DNA from: Paractinoplanes tereljensis
Lineage (GTDB): Bacteria > Actinomycetota > Actinomycetes > Mycobacteriales > Micromonosporaceae
DNA length: 64,000 bases
Assembly (NCBI RefSeq): GCF_016862435.1
Contig: NZ_BOMY01000031.1
Location: 1 to 64,000, forward strand
Direction of reading: 5' to 3'
The position numbers and the translations under genes are program-made. The notes beneath the pieces are model-generated. The model had not been told where the DNA came from, did no database searches, and saw only the letters and a list, made by a program, of their open reading frames with translations. Below are positions 8,060 through 16,987 of the stretch, piece after piece; the stretch's first letter is position 1; the number at the start of each line of letters is the position of its first letter.

Positions 8060-8928
8060 CGGCCGGGGGCGACGCCGTGCCGGCGCTTGAACGCGGTGGC
8101 GAAGGCGAACTCCGACGAGTAGCCGACCTGGGTCGCGACCACGCTCAGCGGCGCGTCCGACTCGCGCAGCAGGCGGGCCGCGGTGACCATGCGCCACCAG
8201 GTCAGATAGGTCAGTGGCGGCTGGCCGGTGCGCTCGGCGAACCGGCGGGCGAACGGTGCCCGGGACAGCCCGGCCCGCGCGGCCAGCGTCGCCACCGTCC
8301 ACGGCCGGGCCGGGTCGCGGTGCATCGCCTCGAGCGCGGCGGCGGTGGCCGCGTCGTTGAACGCCGCCGCCCAGCCGTCGTCGGACTCGTCGAGCCAGGT
8401 GCGCAGGATGTGCAGCAGCAGCGTGTCGAGCAGCGCGGGCACGATCGCGTCGGTGCCGAGCCGGGGTCGCTCCAGTTCGCCGGCCAGCAGCGTGGCGGTG
8501 CCGTGCAGCTCCCGGTCGAGGCGCAGATGGATCAGGTCGGGCAGGGCCAGCAGCAGCGGGTGGGCCCGGGTCGCGTCCAGCTCGTAGGCACCGCAGAGCG
8601 TGACGGTGGCCGGGGCGTCGGCTTTCAGGAAGCGCTCCGGCACTCGCGGGTCCTTCGGGTCACAGGCCGGGGTCACCGGCACGGTCGCGGGGTCATCGGC
8701 GAGGGTGTGCCCGTCACCGTGCGGCCGGAACACCACGTCACCGGCGGCCAGCGGCAACGGATCGGCGCCGGGCCGCAGCAGCCAGCACGGTCCATCGAGG
8801 ATGATCTGGAAACCGGCCGACCCCGGCACCGCGGCGAACTCCTGCGCCCACGGCGACGGCCAGGCGATCCGCGCCGCCCTCGGCCGCCCGGTCCGCATCA
8901 CCGTGATCACGTCGCTGAGCACGTCCAC
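8029..8928 (-). CDS. AraC family regulator with cupin sensor domain
   Basis: 299 residues. The N-terminal half is a cupin-type sensor (WLLRPGADPLPLAAGDVVFRPHGDGH). The C-terminal half holds two AraC helix-turn-helix motifs (WTVATLAARAGLSRAPFARRFAERTG; SVVATQVGYSSEFAFATAFKRRHG). GTG 8928 is supported by TACGGT (8935-8940, minus strand) exactly 6 nt upstream. An oxidoreductase is divergent 84 bp away, and this class usually controls such a neighbour. Confidence 0.85.
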   Translation of the reverse strand: MDVLSDVITVMRTGRPRAARIAWPSPWAQEFAAVPGSAGFQIILDGPCWLLRPGADPLPLAAGDVVFRPHGDGHTLADDPATVPVTPACDPKDPRVPERFLKADAPATVTLCGAYELDATRAHPLLLALPDLIHLRLDRELHGTATLLAGELERPRLGTDAIVPALLDTLLLHILRTWLDESDDGWAAAFNDAATAAALEAMHRDPARPWTVATLAARAGLSRAPFARRFAERTGQPPLTYLTWWRMVTAARLLRESDAPLSVVATQVGYSSEFAFATAFKRRHGVAPGRYRAGSRVIQ

Positions 8929-9012
8929 CCGCTCACCGTAGCGAGACGATCGCGTATGGAACAGGGACTGCCGCGCATTGTTCGTCTTCGCCGGCGGCCA
9001 TAGGTTCGGCTG

Positions 9013-9840
9013 ATGAGAGCAATGCGAATTCATCGGTACGGGGATGCCTCCGAGATCCGGGAGGAGGACGTGCCGCGTCCCGTGCCCGGGCCCGGCGAGG
9101 TGCTGGTCCGGGTCGAAGCGACCTCGTTCAACCCGTCCGACCTCGGGCTGCGCCGCGGGCTGCTGCGCGACGTGTTCCCGATCGACCTGCCGGTCACCCT
9201 CGGCGGAGAGGTGGCCGGCACCGTGGTCGAGACCGGCGAGCGGGTGATCGGCCGGGCCTTCGGGGCTGCCGCCGAATACGTCGCGGTGCCGGCGCGCAGC
9301 CTGGTCGCGGCACCGACCGCGGTTCCGCTAGCGCACGCGGCAGTCCTTCCGATCGCCGGAGTGACCGCCTGGCAGGCCGTGTTCGAACACGCGAAGATCA
9401 CCGCCGGCCGGCGAGTGCTGATCAACGGCGCAACCGGCGCGGTCGGCCAGATCGCGGTGCAGCTGGCCCGGCACGCCGGCGCACACGTCATCGCGCCCGC
9501 CCGGCGGCCGGGGGCTGACCTGTCCGAGGTCGTTGATCAGGTAGGTGCGCCGGTTGATGCCATTCTTCACCTTGCGCCGGTTGCCGCTGGGGGAGTGGTT
9601 TCGCTGCTGCGGCCGGGTGGGGTGCTGGTGTCGATTACCGAGCGGGTGCCGGTGCCTGGCGTGCATTTTGTGACTCGGGACGACGCTGGGGATCTGGGTG
9701 GGCTGGTTGCGCTTGTTGACGCGGGCGTCGTACAGCTGGATGTTTTGACTCGGCCTCTGGCCGACCTTGCCCTTGTTCATCGGGAGGCTGAGGCGGGTCT
9801 GCTGCGGGGAAAGACCGTGCTGGTCATCCGCGGCAGATGA
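9013..9840 (+). CDS. NAD(P)-dependent alcohol dehydrogenase / quinone oxidoreductase
   Basis: 275-residue MDR-superfamily protein without the structural or catalytic zinc ligands, so it is of quinone-reductase type. The N-terminal GroES-like domain (RIHRYGDASEIREEDVPRP) is followed by the Rossmann motif RVLINGATGAVGQIAVQLA. It is somewhat short for the family (usually 300-330). TAGGTT at 9001-9006 lies 6 nt before the ATG. It is divergent from, and probably regulated by, the AraC gene. The last third is noticeably richer in T than the first. Confidence 0.82.
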   Translation: MRAMRIHRYGDASEIREEDVPRPVPGPGEVLVRVEATSFNPSDLGLRRGLLRDVFPIDLPVTLGGEVAGTVVETGERVIGRAFGAAAEYVAVPARSLVAAPTAVPLAHAAVLPIAGVTAWQAVFEHAKITAGRRVLINGATGAVGQIAVQLARHAGAHVIAPARRPGADLSEVVDQVGAPVDAILHLAPVAAGGVVSLLRPGGVLVSITERVPVPGVHFVTRDDAGDLGGLVALVDAGVVQLDVLTRPLADLALVHREAEAGLLRGKTVLVIRGR

Positions 9841-9876
9841 CTCTCCGGCCTGGAGGGCCGTGCGACGATCCGGCGC

Positions 9877-10959
9877 ATGGGGACGGAGACGACCCTCATC
9901 TTTGTCGCGGTGGTGGGTGCGCGGTTTGTGGTGCCGCTGCTCATTCCGCTCTTCCCGCTGCCCGCGATCGTCGTGGCGCTGGTGCTGGACGGCATCGACC
10001 AGTCGGTGTTCCAGTGGTTCGGGCACGATCCGCCCGGTTACCAGAGCTACGACAAGGCGATGGACATGTTCTACCTGTCCGTCGCGTACCTGTCGGTGCT
10101 GCGGAACTGGACCAGCCGACCGGCCCTGGAGGTGGCCCGCTTCCTGTTCTTCTACCGCCTGGCCGGGGTGGTGCTCTTCGAGCTGATCGCTTGGCGCCCA
10201 CTGCTGCTGATCTTCCCGAACACCTTCGAGTACTTCTTCATCGCGTACGAGATCGTCCGCCTCCGTTGGAACCCGGCCGGCGTGACCGCCAAGCGGTGGG
10301 TGATCACCGCGGCCTGCATCTGGGTTTTCGTGAAGCTGCCGCAGGAGTGGTGGATCCACGTAGCCCAGCTGGACGTGACCGACACCCTGCGCGCCCACCC
10401 CGTACTGATTCCGGTCCTCGCCCTGCTGGGGGTGGCTCTGCTCGTGTTCCTCCGGTACTGGTTGTGGCCGCGTCTGCCCGCTCCGGCCTGGCCCCGGCGC
10501 CTGGCCGCCGACCCTCTGCCGACCGAGATCGACACGGCCGCCGAACGGGACCGCTGGGTCAGCACCCACTGGCGCATGCTGTCCGGGGCTACCGCCGAGA
10601 AGGTGGTGCTGATCGGCCTGCTCTGCGTCATCTACGGCGAGGTGCTGCCCGGTGTACGGTCCACCCACCTGCAGATGTTCCTCGGCATTGGGGTGTTTGT
10701 ACTGGTCAACACCGCGATCACGCTCGCCGTGGCACGCCGCACCGGCAGCCGTGAGTCGGCGCTCGCCGCGTTCGGGCTCCGCCTGGTTACCAACGCTGGG
10801 CTGGTCCTCGTCGTGGAAATGCTGCGCGGTGAACTTCAGCTGGGCAACGCCCTCTTCTTCACCCTGCTGCTGAGCTTGCTGATCACCTTGGATGACCGCT
10901 TCCGCCCGGTAGCCCAGGTCCGGCAGACCTACCGGGAGCCCCGGCCCGCAGCCAGGTAG
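9877..10959 (+). CDS. Multi-pass membrane protein of unknown function
   Basis: 360 residues with about eight hydrophobic segments: one starting at residue 7, others around 80-95, 100-125, 140-155, 180-200, 250-270, 275-295 and 305-340. Soluble loops include FGHDPPGYQSYDKAMDMFY and an acidic/basic loop near 215-240. I see no transporter or enzyme signature. The gene stands alone and its end overlaps the facing NUDIX gene by 31 bp. Confidence 0.7.
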   Translation: MGTETTLIFVAVVGARFVVPLLIPLFPLPAIVVALVLDGIDQSVFQWFGHDPPGYQSYDKAMDMFYLSVAYLSVLRNWTSRPALEVARFLFFYRLAGVVLFELIAWRPLLLIFPNTFEYFFIAYEIVRLRWNPAGVTAKRWVITAACIWVFVKLPQEWWIHVAQLDVTDTLRAHPVLIPVLALLGVALLVFLRYWLWPRLPAPAWPRRLAADPLPTEIDTAAERDRWVSTHWRMLSGATAEKVVLIGLLCVIYGEVLPGVRSTHLQMFLGIGVFVLVNTAITLAVARRTGSRESALAAFGLRLVTNAGLVLVVEMLRGELQLGNALFFTLLLSLLITLDDRFRPVAQVRQTYREPRPAAR

Positions 10960-11414
10960 TGGGTGGTGCGGTGGCGGCGTGCGTGCAGCGCTGCGGCGGC
11001 CCGGTGTCGTTCGGTGGCCGGCAAACGTTCGGCTGCTTCCTCGGCGGTGAAGAACTTCCATGCTTGCAACTCGTCCGGCTGGAGCTGGACGGTGGCGTCG
11101 GCGGGCAGGTCGCCGCAGTCGAAGGTCATGCTGAACAAGGCTCGTTGGCGCTTGCCCGCTGGGGGCGCGAAGTCGAGCAGGAGAAGGCGGCCTACGGCGA
11201 TCGTGATGCCGAGTTCCTCGGCGAGTTCGCGGGCACAGCCATCTTGCGGGTATTCGCCGGCGTCGAGGTAACCGCCGGGCCATGCCCAGCTGTCCTTGTA
11301 GGTGGGCTTGACCAGCAGGATGCGGCCGGTGCCCGACTCGGTGATCAGAGCGGCGGCGGTCGCATGGAAGGCCGCCAGCCGCTGGTAGAACACCTCGGGT
11401 TCGGTCCAGGTCAT
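10929..11414 (-). CDS. NUDIX hydrolase
   Basis: 161 residues. The full Nudix box is present near residues 48-70 (GYLDAGE, then RELAEELGI), the Mg-binding site that hydrolyses nucleoside-diphosphate-X bonds. The segment VKPTYKDSWAWPGG before it is typical of the actinobacterial family that sits beside HTH regulators. ATG 11414 is 7 nt after TACCGT (11422-11427, minus strand), so the message is probably leaderless. Upstream on the same strand is a truncated regulator gene. Confidence 0.87.
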   Translation of the reverse strand: MTWTEPEVFYQRLAAFHATAAALITESGTGRILLVKPTYKDSWAWPGGYLDAGEYPQDGCARELAEELGITIAVGRLLLLDFAPPAGKRQRALFSMTFDCGDLPADATVQLQPDELQAWKFFTAEEAAERLPATERHRAAAALHARRHRTTHYLAAGRGSR

Positions 11415-11443
11415 CGGCGTGACGGTAGCCGATAGCGAGCAAT

Positions 11444-11790
11444 TCACGCAGCAACCAGCACGTCGCGGTGACGGTCGAGAAACGCGGCTACGACGGGAAC
11501 ATCGCGGTGAGGGTGGAGCCGCTTCGTGAGTTCGGTGAGGCGTTGGCGGACGCGACCGGAGCGGACGGCACCGGCGTGGACCATGGCCTCGTCGCCGTAG
11601 TGGCATGCCTGGTCGAGGTGACGTCGGTCGACATGGATGGTTGCGAGCAACGCGGTGTGCAGGGCGTGGGTGCGGTGGCTGTCGGTTGGTAGCTCGAGAG
11701 CGGCAGGTTCGTGCTGAAGGGCGTGCTTGGACATGTTCAGGTCGCGAAAGCAGCGAGCGGCGGTGCCGGCGAAATGGGCGGGGCTCTTCA
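11444..11790 (-). pseudogene. 3' remnant of an HTH/TPR-type regulator
   Basis: The reading frame encodes only the C-terminal TPR-like part of actinobacterial XRE regulators (ALLATIHVDRRHLDQACHYGDEAM, SGRVRQRLTELTKRL). The N-terminal helix-turn-helix is missing: homology fades at about 11780-11800, where a second truncated gene begins on the opposite strand. The ATG at 11806 is fortuitous. The left boundary is the real stop. Confidence 0.65.
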
Positions 11791-12077
11791 TGGCCACGAC
11801 CGTCACTCATCCCGACTACGCGGGCCAGCGCATCGGCTGCCAACTCGCGTGGTGGGTCCTCGACCACGCCGCGCGCTGCGGCCGACATTGGGTCCGCCGC
11901 GGAACTACCGAACCCGGCCTGGTCCGCTACTACCGTGACATCCAAGGCTGGACAGTCGTCCGAGTCAAGGAACGCGATGGGTACACCGTGACCGGTCTTG
12001 CCCGCGCGGCGCAGTTGATGTCCGACCTGACCATCTCCCGGGGCGCCGTGGCGCAGACGCCCAGGTCAGGCTCGTAG
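11790..12077 (+). pseudogene. 3' remnant of a GNAT acetyltransferase
   Basis: The frame starts in the middle of a GNAT domain: VTHPDYAGQRIGCQLAWWVLDHAA is motif A, then WVRRGTTEPGLVRYYRDIQGW. The N-terminal half of the domain is absent. The open frame extends upstream to 11727 but those residues are antisense to the regulator remnant and not GNAT-like. The 3' end overlaps the facing response regulator by 12 bp. Confidence 0.65.
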
Positions 12078-12710
12078 GTAGCGCAGGACCGCCAGGACCC
12101 GGCGATGGTCGGAGCGGTCGTGGGGCAGGTCCAGCTTGGTGAAGATGGACGTCACGTGTTTCTCCACGCTGCGCTCCACCAAGTGCAAGGACTCGGCTAT
12201 CGCCACGTTGGAGCGGCCCTCGGCCAGCAATCCCAGGATCTCGCGCTCTCGGGCGCTCAGCCGGGCCAGGCCGGCATCCACCGCCGGGGCGGCCAGCAGG
12301 TGCCGCACCAACTCCGGGTCCAGAGCGGTGCCGCCGGCTGCCACCCGGCGCAGCGCGTCCACGAACTCGTCGGTGCTGACGATGCGGTCCTTCAGCAGAT
12401 AGCCCACCTTGCCGGCGTTCTCCGACAGCAGGCGGCGGGCATAGCTGGTTTCCACCCACTGCGAGAAGACCAAAACCCCGACCTGGGGGTACGCCGACCG
12501 AATAGCCAACGCCGCGCGCAAACCCTCGTCGGTGTGCGTGGGTGGCATCCGCACATCCACGACGGCGGCCTCGGGTTGCACCCGGGCGACGGCCTCCAGC
12601 AGCGCGTCGCCGTCGCTGACGGCGGCCACCACCTCGATGTCGTGCTCGCCGAGCAGCAGCACGATGCCGTCCCGCAGCAGCGGGTTGTCCTCGGCGATGA
12701 CGACGCGCAT
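12066..12710 (-). CDS. NarL/LuxR-type response regulator
   Basis: 214 residues. The receiver domain has the acidic pair in IAEDNPL and phospho-acceptor Asp52 (AAVVDVRMPP). The C-terminal LuxR-type HTH is LSAREREILGLLAEGRSNVAIAESLHLVERSVEKHV. It begins 1 nt after the histidine-kinase stop, so the two are a cognate pair at the end of an ABC-transporter operon. The transporter operon is the probable target. Confidence 0.92.
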   Translation of the reverse strand: MRVVIAEDNPLLRDGIVLLLGEHDIEVVAAVSDGDALLEAVARVQPEAAVVDVRMPPTHTDEGLRAALAIRSAYPQVGVLVFSQWVETSYARRLLSENAGKVGYLLKDRIVSTDEFVDALRRVAAGGTALDPELVRHLLAAPAVDAGLARLSAREREILGLLAEGRSNVAIAESLHLVERSVEKHVTSIFTKLDLPHDRSDHRRVLAVLRYLRA

Positions 12711-12711
12711 C

Positions 12712-13899
12712 TCAGTACTCCCGGGGCAGGGTCATGGTCACGATGGTCGGCCCACCGGCAGGCGAGTCGACCCGGAATTCGCCGTCAAGGGCCGAAGCCC
12801 GACGAGCCAGCCCAGCCAGCCCGCTGCCGGCCGGGCCGGGCGAGTCGGCGACGGCTGCGCCTCCCTGGCCGTTGTCGCGGACGGTCAAGGTCAGTCGGGT
12901 GGGGGTGTCGGTCAGGGTGATTGACACCCTGGTGGCGTGCGCGTGGCGGGCCACGTTGGTCAGTAGCTCGGCGACGGTGAAATAGACCGCTGAGGCGGTG
13001 GCGTCGGGTGGGCGGCCGGCCAGAATCACCCGCACCTCGGCCGGCACGGCGCTGCGGGCGGCCAACGAGGACAGGGCGATCTCCAGACCGTCGTCCAGCG
13101 CGGGCGGGTGCATCCCCCGGACGATGTCGCGTAGCTCGGCCAGCGCCTCGGTTACGGTGTGGCGGGAGTCGGCGGCCAATGCGCGTACACCCGGCTCGTC
13201 GGTTTTGTGCTCTATGCGGGCCAGTTGGACGCCCAGGGTGACCAATCGCGCCTGGGTGCCGTCGTGCAGGTCGCGTTCTACGCGGCGCAGCAGCGCCGCC
13301 GCATCGGCCTGCAGGGCCGCGCGGCCCGCCTCCAACTGGGCGATGCGCCGCGCCGCCTTGCTCGGCTGCAGCAGGCCGCGCACCAGCAAACCGTCGGCGA
13401 ACACCACCAGCCGGACGAACCACGGCGCGGCCAGCAGCAGCAACAGGCCTTCGCCGGCGACCAGCCAGGTGCCCGCCCAGCTGTGGTCGCCGGCCTCGAC
13501 GAACCACCACGCCGGATAGGCGAGCGCGGCCGAGCCGCTGCCCAGCAGGAACACGGTGAAATAGCCGCCGGCGTAGATCAACAGAGAACCAGCGAAGCAG
13601 TACGCGAGGGCGCGCCACGCGGTGCTGTCGGTCAGTGGGTTGCGGCTTGTCGGTTGGGCGTCGGGCCAGTCCCGGCCTAGGAGTTTGCGAGCGGGCGCCC
13701 GGAAGTAGGCGGGGGTGCGCCGGGCCAGGGCCAGCAGGCCGGCCAGCAGGGCCAAGCCGAAGATGACCACCGACAGCCCGCAGGCCGCGATGCCCAGCAG
13801 GGCCAGCGCCAGGGTGGGCAGCCGCAGCACCGCTCCGGACAGGACGAACGCCAGCTCGCGCCACCAGCGGGCGCTCGCCCAGACCCGGAGCAGGATCAC
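12712..13899 (-). CDS. HisKA_3-type sensor histidine kinase
   Basis: 395 residues. About five membrane segments fill residues 15-165, with almost no extracellular domain, so it is an intramembrane-sensing kinase. The phospho-acceptor is His212 in RRVERDLHDGTQARLVTLG, and the C-terminal ATPase has FTVAELLTNVARHA and DNGQGG. GTG 13899 overlaps the permease stop (GTGA). Such kinases next to MacB-like exporters usually sense cell-envelope stress or peptide antibiotics through the transporter. Confidence 0.9.
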   Translation of the reverse strand: MILLRVWASARWWRELAFVLSGAVLRLPTLALALLGIAACGLSVVIFGLALLAGLLALARRTPAYFRAPARKLLGRDWPDAQPTSRNPLTDSTAWRALAYCFAGSLLIYAGGYFTVFLLGSGSAALAYPAWWFVEAGDHSWAGTWLVAGEGLLLLLAAPWFVRLVVFADGLLVRGLLQPSKAARRIAQLEAGRAALQADAAALLRRVERDLHDGTQARLVTLGVQLARIEHKTDEPGVRALAADSRHTVTEALAELRDIVRGMHPPALDDGLEIALSSLAARSAVPAEVRVILAGRPPDATASAVYFTVAELLTNVARHAHATRVSITLTDTPTRLTLTVRDNGQGGAAVADSPGPAGSGLAGLARRASALDGEFRVDSPAGGPTIVTMTLPREY

Positions 13900-15218
13900 C
13901 CGACGACCTCGATCGGCGGCTGCCGCAGCATGACGGCGGCCGGCAGGGCCAGCCCGGCCAGCACCAGCGCGGCCGTTCCCAGGATGCTGCCGACCAGGAA
14001 CGGGGCCGGCACCCACGGGCGCCAGGTGCCCAGGGCGGTGTGCAGCAAGGGAAGCAGTACGGTCGCGGCCACCACGGCCCCGGCCACGAGCGCGGTGGCG
14101 GTCACCACCAGAGCCTCGCAGATCACCACCCGCAGCGTGTGCCCCTGGGTTCCGCCGACCAGCCGCATGACGGCCAGGTCGCGGCGCCGGGCCCGGATCA
14201 CGGTGATCAGCGTGTTGACCGCGGCGATCGCGGCGAACGCGCAGTAGGTGCCGGTTCCGGCGTAGGTGAGCCACCGGTCGGCGGCCGACTGGGCGACGCC
14301 GGTGACGTGTTCGGTGGTGGCTCCGATGACGATGGTGAACACGGCGAACCCGATGGCCAGGGTCAGCGGGACCAGCGCCCCGGACAGCGAGCGGCGGCGG
14401 GCGACCACATTGTCGGCGGCGATCCGGCCGGCCGCGCCGAACAGCCGGCCCAGCGGGGACGCGAGCCGCAGCAGCACCGGGCCCAGCATGCCGACGCCGA
14501 AGCACATCGCCAGCATCACGAACAGGCCCGTGTTGTCGGCGGTCTGCGCGTCGGCGTCGCTGATCAGGATCGCCAGCGCGATGCCACCGAAAACCAGAAG
14601 CAGGCCCATGGGCGTACGGATGCGGCCTGGTCTTTTTCCGGGCATGGCCGCCTCGGTCAGGGCCATCGCCGGGCGTAGCCGGGACGGCCGGATCGCGGCG
14701 ATCAGCGCCCCGAGCAGCGAGGTGCCGATGGTGACCGCGAACGCGATCGGCACGGTGCCGCCGTGGATCCGGAAGGTCACCTCGGCCGGCACCAGGCCGT
14801 GGCCGACCAGGCCGTGCACCCAGGCCCGGCCGAGCAGCAGGCCCAGCGGAACGCCGGCCACCGTGGCCGGGATCGCGACGATGGCGGCCTGCACGGCGAT
14901 CGCCCGCCGCACCCGCCACGGCGTGGCGCCGACCGTGCGGAACAGGGCGAGATCGCGGCCCTGGTCGGCGATCGCGGTCCCGATCGTCACCCCGACCACC
15001 AGGATGGACAGATAGATCGAGACCACCAGGAAGAGGACCCCGATGTCGGCCGTCCCGTCGGCGGCCATCGCCGCCCGCTGGGCCGCGGTCAGCGGCGCGC
15101 CGTCGAGCGACGCCACCCCGCACAGGCCGAGCGTGACCAGCGCGGCGGCCAGGGTTTCGGTGGTGGCCGGCCCGAGGAAGGCCCACGGGTTCCGCTTCAA
15201 CGCCTGCCGGACGATCAT
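13896..15218 (-). CDS. FtsX-type ABC transporter permease
   Basis: 440 residues with two FtsX-like domains, each starting with a helix and a cytoplasmic segment (IADQGRDLALFRTVGATPWRVRRAI near residue 85; RARRRDLAVMRLVGGTQGHTLRVV near 355). Membrane segments surround both. This is the half-size BceB/MacB-like architecture with no large periplasmic domain. ATG 15218 overlaps the ATPase stop (ATGA). Confidence 0.88.
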   Translation of the reverse strand: MIVRQALKRNPWAFLGPATTETLAAALVTLGLCGVASLDGAPLTAAQRAAMAADGTADIGVLFLVVSIYLSILVVGVTIGTAIADQGRDLALFRTVGATPWRVRRAIAVQAAIVAIPATVAGVPLGLLLGRAWVHGLVGHGLVPAEVTFRIHGGTVPIAFAVTIGTSLLGALIAAIRPSRLRPAMALTEAAMPGKRPGRIRTPMGLLLVFGGIALAILISDADAQTADNTGLFVMLAMCFGVGMLGPVLLRLASPLGRLFGAAGRIAADNVVARRRSLSGALVPLTLAIGFAVFTIVIGATTEHVTGVAQSAADRWLTYAGTGTYCAFAAIAAVNTLITVIRARRRDLAVMRLVGGTQGHTLRVVICEALVVTATALVAGAVVAATVLLPLLHTALGTWRPWVPAPFLVGSILGTAALVLAGLALPAAVMLRQPPIEVVG

Positions 15219-15934
15219 GCTGACACAGCCGTGACGCCACGCAGCCGATCGGCTATCTCGGTCGCGTCCGGGACCGGGCCGTCGTGCGCGACCACGCCGT
15301 CCCGCAGCAGGACCAGGCGGTCGGCCCAGGCGGCGGCGACCGGGTCGTGCGTCACCATCAGGACGGCGGCGCCGTCCCGGTCGGCGGCGGCCCGCAGCAG
15401 CGCGAGGATCCGGGCGCCGGTGGTCGGGTCGAGGGCGCCGGTCGGCTCGTCGGCGAAGACCGCCGCCGGGGCGGTGACCAGGGCGCGGGCGATCGCGACC
15501 CGCTGCCGCTGACCGCCGGACAGCTCACCCACCGGCCGCTTGCCGAAACCGGCCAGCCCGACCTGGGCGAGCACCTCGTCGACGGTGCGGTTGCGCGGCC
15601 CGCCGAGCCGTACCGGAAGCTCGACGTTCTGCCGCACGGTCAGCTCGGAGAGCAGGTTGTAGGCCTGGAAGACGAAGCCCGCGTGGTCGCGCCGCAGGCG
15701 GGTGCGGCGGGCCTCCTTCATCCGGGTGATGTCGTGCCCGGCCAGCCGCACCCGCCCGCCGGAGGGCCGGTCGAGGCCGGCCGCGCAGTGCAGCAGTGTG
15801 CTCTTGCCGGAGCCGGTGGCGCCCATGACGGCCACGAACTGGCCGGGAGGAACGTCGAGGGAGGCGTCGCGCAGCGCGATGACGCCGCGCGGATAGCGCC
15901 GTGAAACCGAGGCCAGGGAGATGACGGAATCCAT
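15215..15934 (-). CDS. MacB/LolD-type ABC transporter ATP-binding protein
   Basis: 239 residues. Walker A is GATGSGKSTLL, the signature LSGGQRQRVAIARAL, Walker B AVFADEP with catalytic Glu, and the H-loop VTHD. It is the first gene of the ATPase-permease-kinase-regulator operon read on the minus strand; promoter elements must lie in 15935-16050, shared with the divergent gene. GGTGGAG stands just before the ATG. Confidence 0.92.
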   Translation of the reverse strand: MDSVISLASVSRRYPRGVIALRDASLDVPPGQFVAVMGATGSGKSTLLHCAAGLDRPSGGRVRLAGHDITRMKEARRTRLRRDHAGFVFQAYNLLSELTVRQNVELPVRLGGPRNRTVDEVLAQVGLAGFGKRPVGELSGGQRQRVAIARALVTAPAAVFADEPTGALDPTTGARILALLRAAADRDGAAVLMVTHDPVAAAWADRLVLLRDGVVAHDGPVPDATEIADRLRGVTAVSA

Positions 15935-16051
15935 GTCTCCACCCTGGTTTCCGGCGGCCGGCGAAACAGCCGGGCAGACCGGCCGATCCGGGTGCGGTTA
16001 ACCGCACCTTTTCTCAGCCCGGTCACAGCGGCGGCGGGCGAGGATTCGGGC

Positions 16052-16984
16052 GTGTTCGGATCCAGGCGGGCGTGGGGCTGGGCGGTGCCGTCGGCCGCGG
16101 CGGTCGCCGTTCTCGGGGCCGGCGCGGCGGCCGGTGCGATCGTGGCGACCGCCGACCTGGCCCTGCCGCCGCGCAGCGCGGCCCAACTGCTTGTGGACCT
16201 GCGGAACGCCGACGTGGACGGGCTGTCCGGAACCATCGTGCAGAGCACCGACCTGGGGCTGCCGGCCGTCGCGAGCCTCACCCGGAGCGCCGGTGGGGCC
16301 GCCGACCTGGCCGGCCTGGTGTTCGGCACCAGCACCATCCGGGTCTGGTACGCGGGCCCGGACCGGCAGCGGCTGGCGCTGCTGAACACGTACGGCGAGA
16401 CCGACCTGATCCGCAAAGGCGCCGACGCCTGGCTGTGGAACAGTTCCGACCGGATGTCCAGTCACCTGACCCTGCCGGCCGCGCAGCTGGCGGCGGTGGC
16501 CGCGGCCGACCCGGCCACCGTGGCCAGCACGACCGGGGTCACCGAGGTGGCCGGCCGGGACGCCTACGAGCTGGTGCTGAGCCCCCGGGACCCGGCGTCG
16601 CTGATCGGCCGGGTCAGCCTGGCCATCGACGCCGAGCACCACATCCCGCTGCGCATCGAGGTGTACGCGCGGAACGCCACGACCCCGGCCGCCCGGCTCG
16701 CGTTCCAGCAGATCAGCTTCGTGGTGCCGGACGCCGAGCAGTTCGTGTTCAAGCCGCCGCCCGGCACCACGACGACCGAGGGCAACGCACACACGGCGCT
16801 GCCGGTCACCCCGTCGCTGCTCGGCTCGGGCTGGACGTCGGTGCTCACCACCCGGCTGCCCGACCCGGACGGGCAGCGGCGGGTGTTCGCCGGCTCCCTG
16901 GTCAGCGTGCTGATCACCGAGGACGGCCGGTTCTACGCGGGCGCGCTGACCCCGGCCCGGCTCGCCGAGATCGCCGGACTCTGA
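16052..16984 (+). CDS. LolA/RseB-like membrane-anchored protein
   Basis: 310 residues. One N-terminal membrane segment (about residues 10-32, AVPSAAAVAVLGAGAAAGAIVA) precedes a beta-rich domain of the LolA/LppX/RseB type (AQLLVDLRNADVDGLSGTIVQSTDLGLP; TGVTEVAGRDAYELVLSPRD; IDAEHHIPLRIEVYAR). Such proteins carry lipids or sense envelope stress. GTG 16052 has GAGG 8 nt upstream; ATG 15992 is in frame but would put 20 polar residues before the anchor. It is divergent from the ABC/two-component operon, compatible with a shared envelope role. Confidence 0.72.
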   Translation: MFGSRRAWGWAVPSAAAVAVLGAGAAAGAIVATADLALPPRSAAQLLVDLRNADVDGLSGTIVQSTDLGLPAVASLTRSAGGAADLAGLVFGTSTIRVWYAGPDRQRLALLNTYGETDLIRKGADAWLWNSSDRMSSHLTLPAAQLAAVAAADPATVASTTGVTEVAGRDAYELVLSPRDPASLIGRVSLAIDAEHHIPLRIEVYARNATTPAARLAFQQISFVVPDAEQFVFKPPPGTTTTEGNAHTALPVTPSLLGSGWTSVLTTRLPDPDGQRRVFAGSLVSVLITEDGRFYAGALTPARLAEIAGL

Positions 16985-16987
16985 GGC

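Noticed and set aside
12712..15240. 842-residue minus-strand open frame
   Set aside because: Only the last part is the histidine kinase; the upstream half is the wrong frame of the permease gene.
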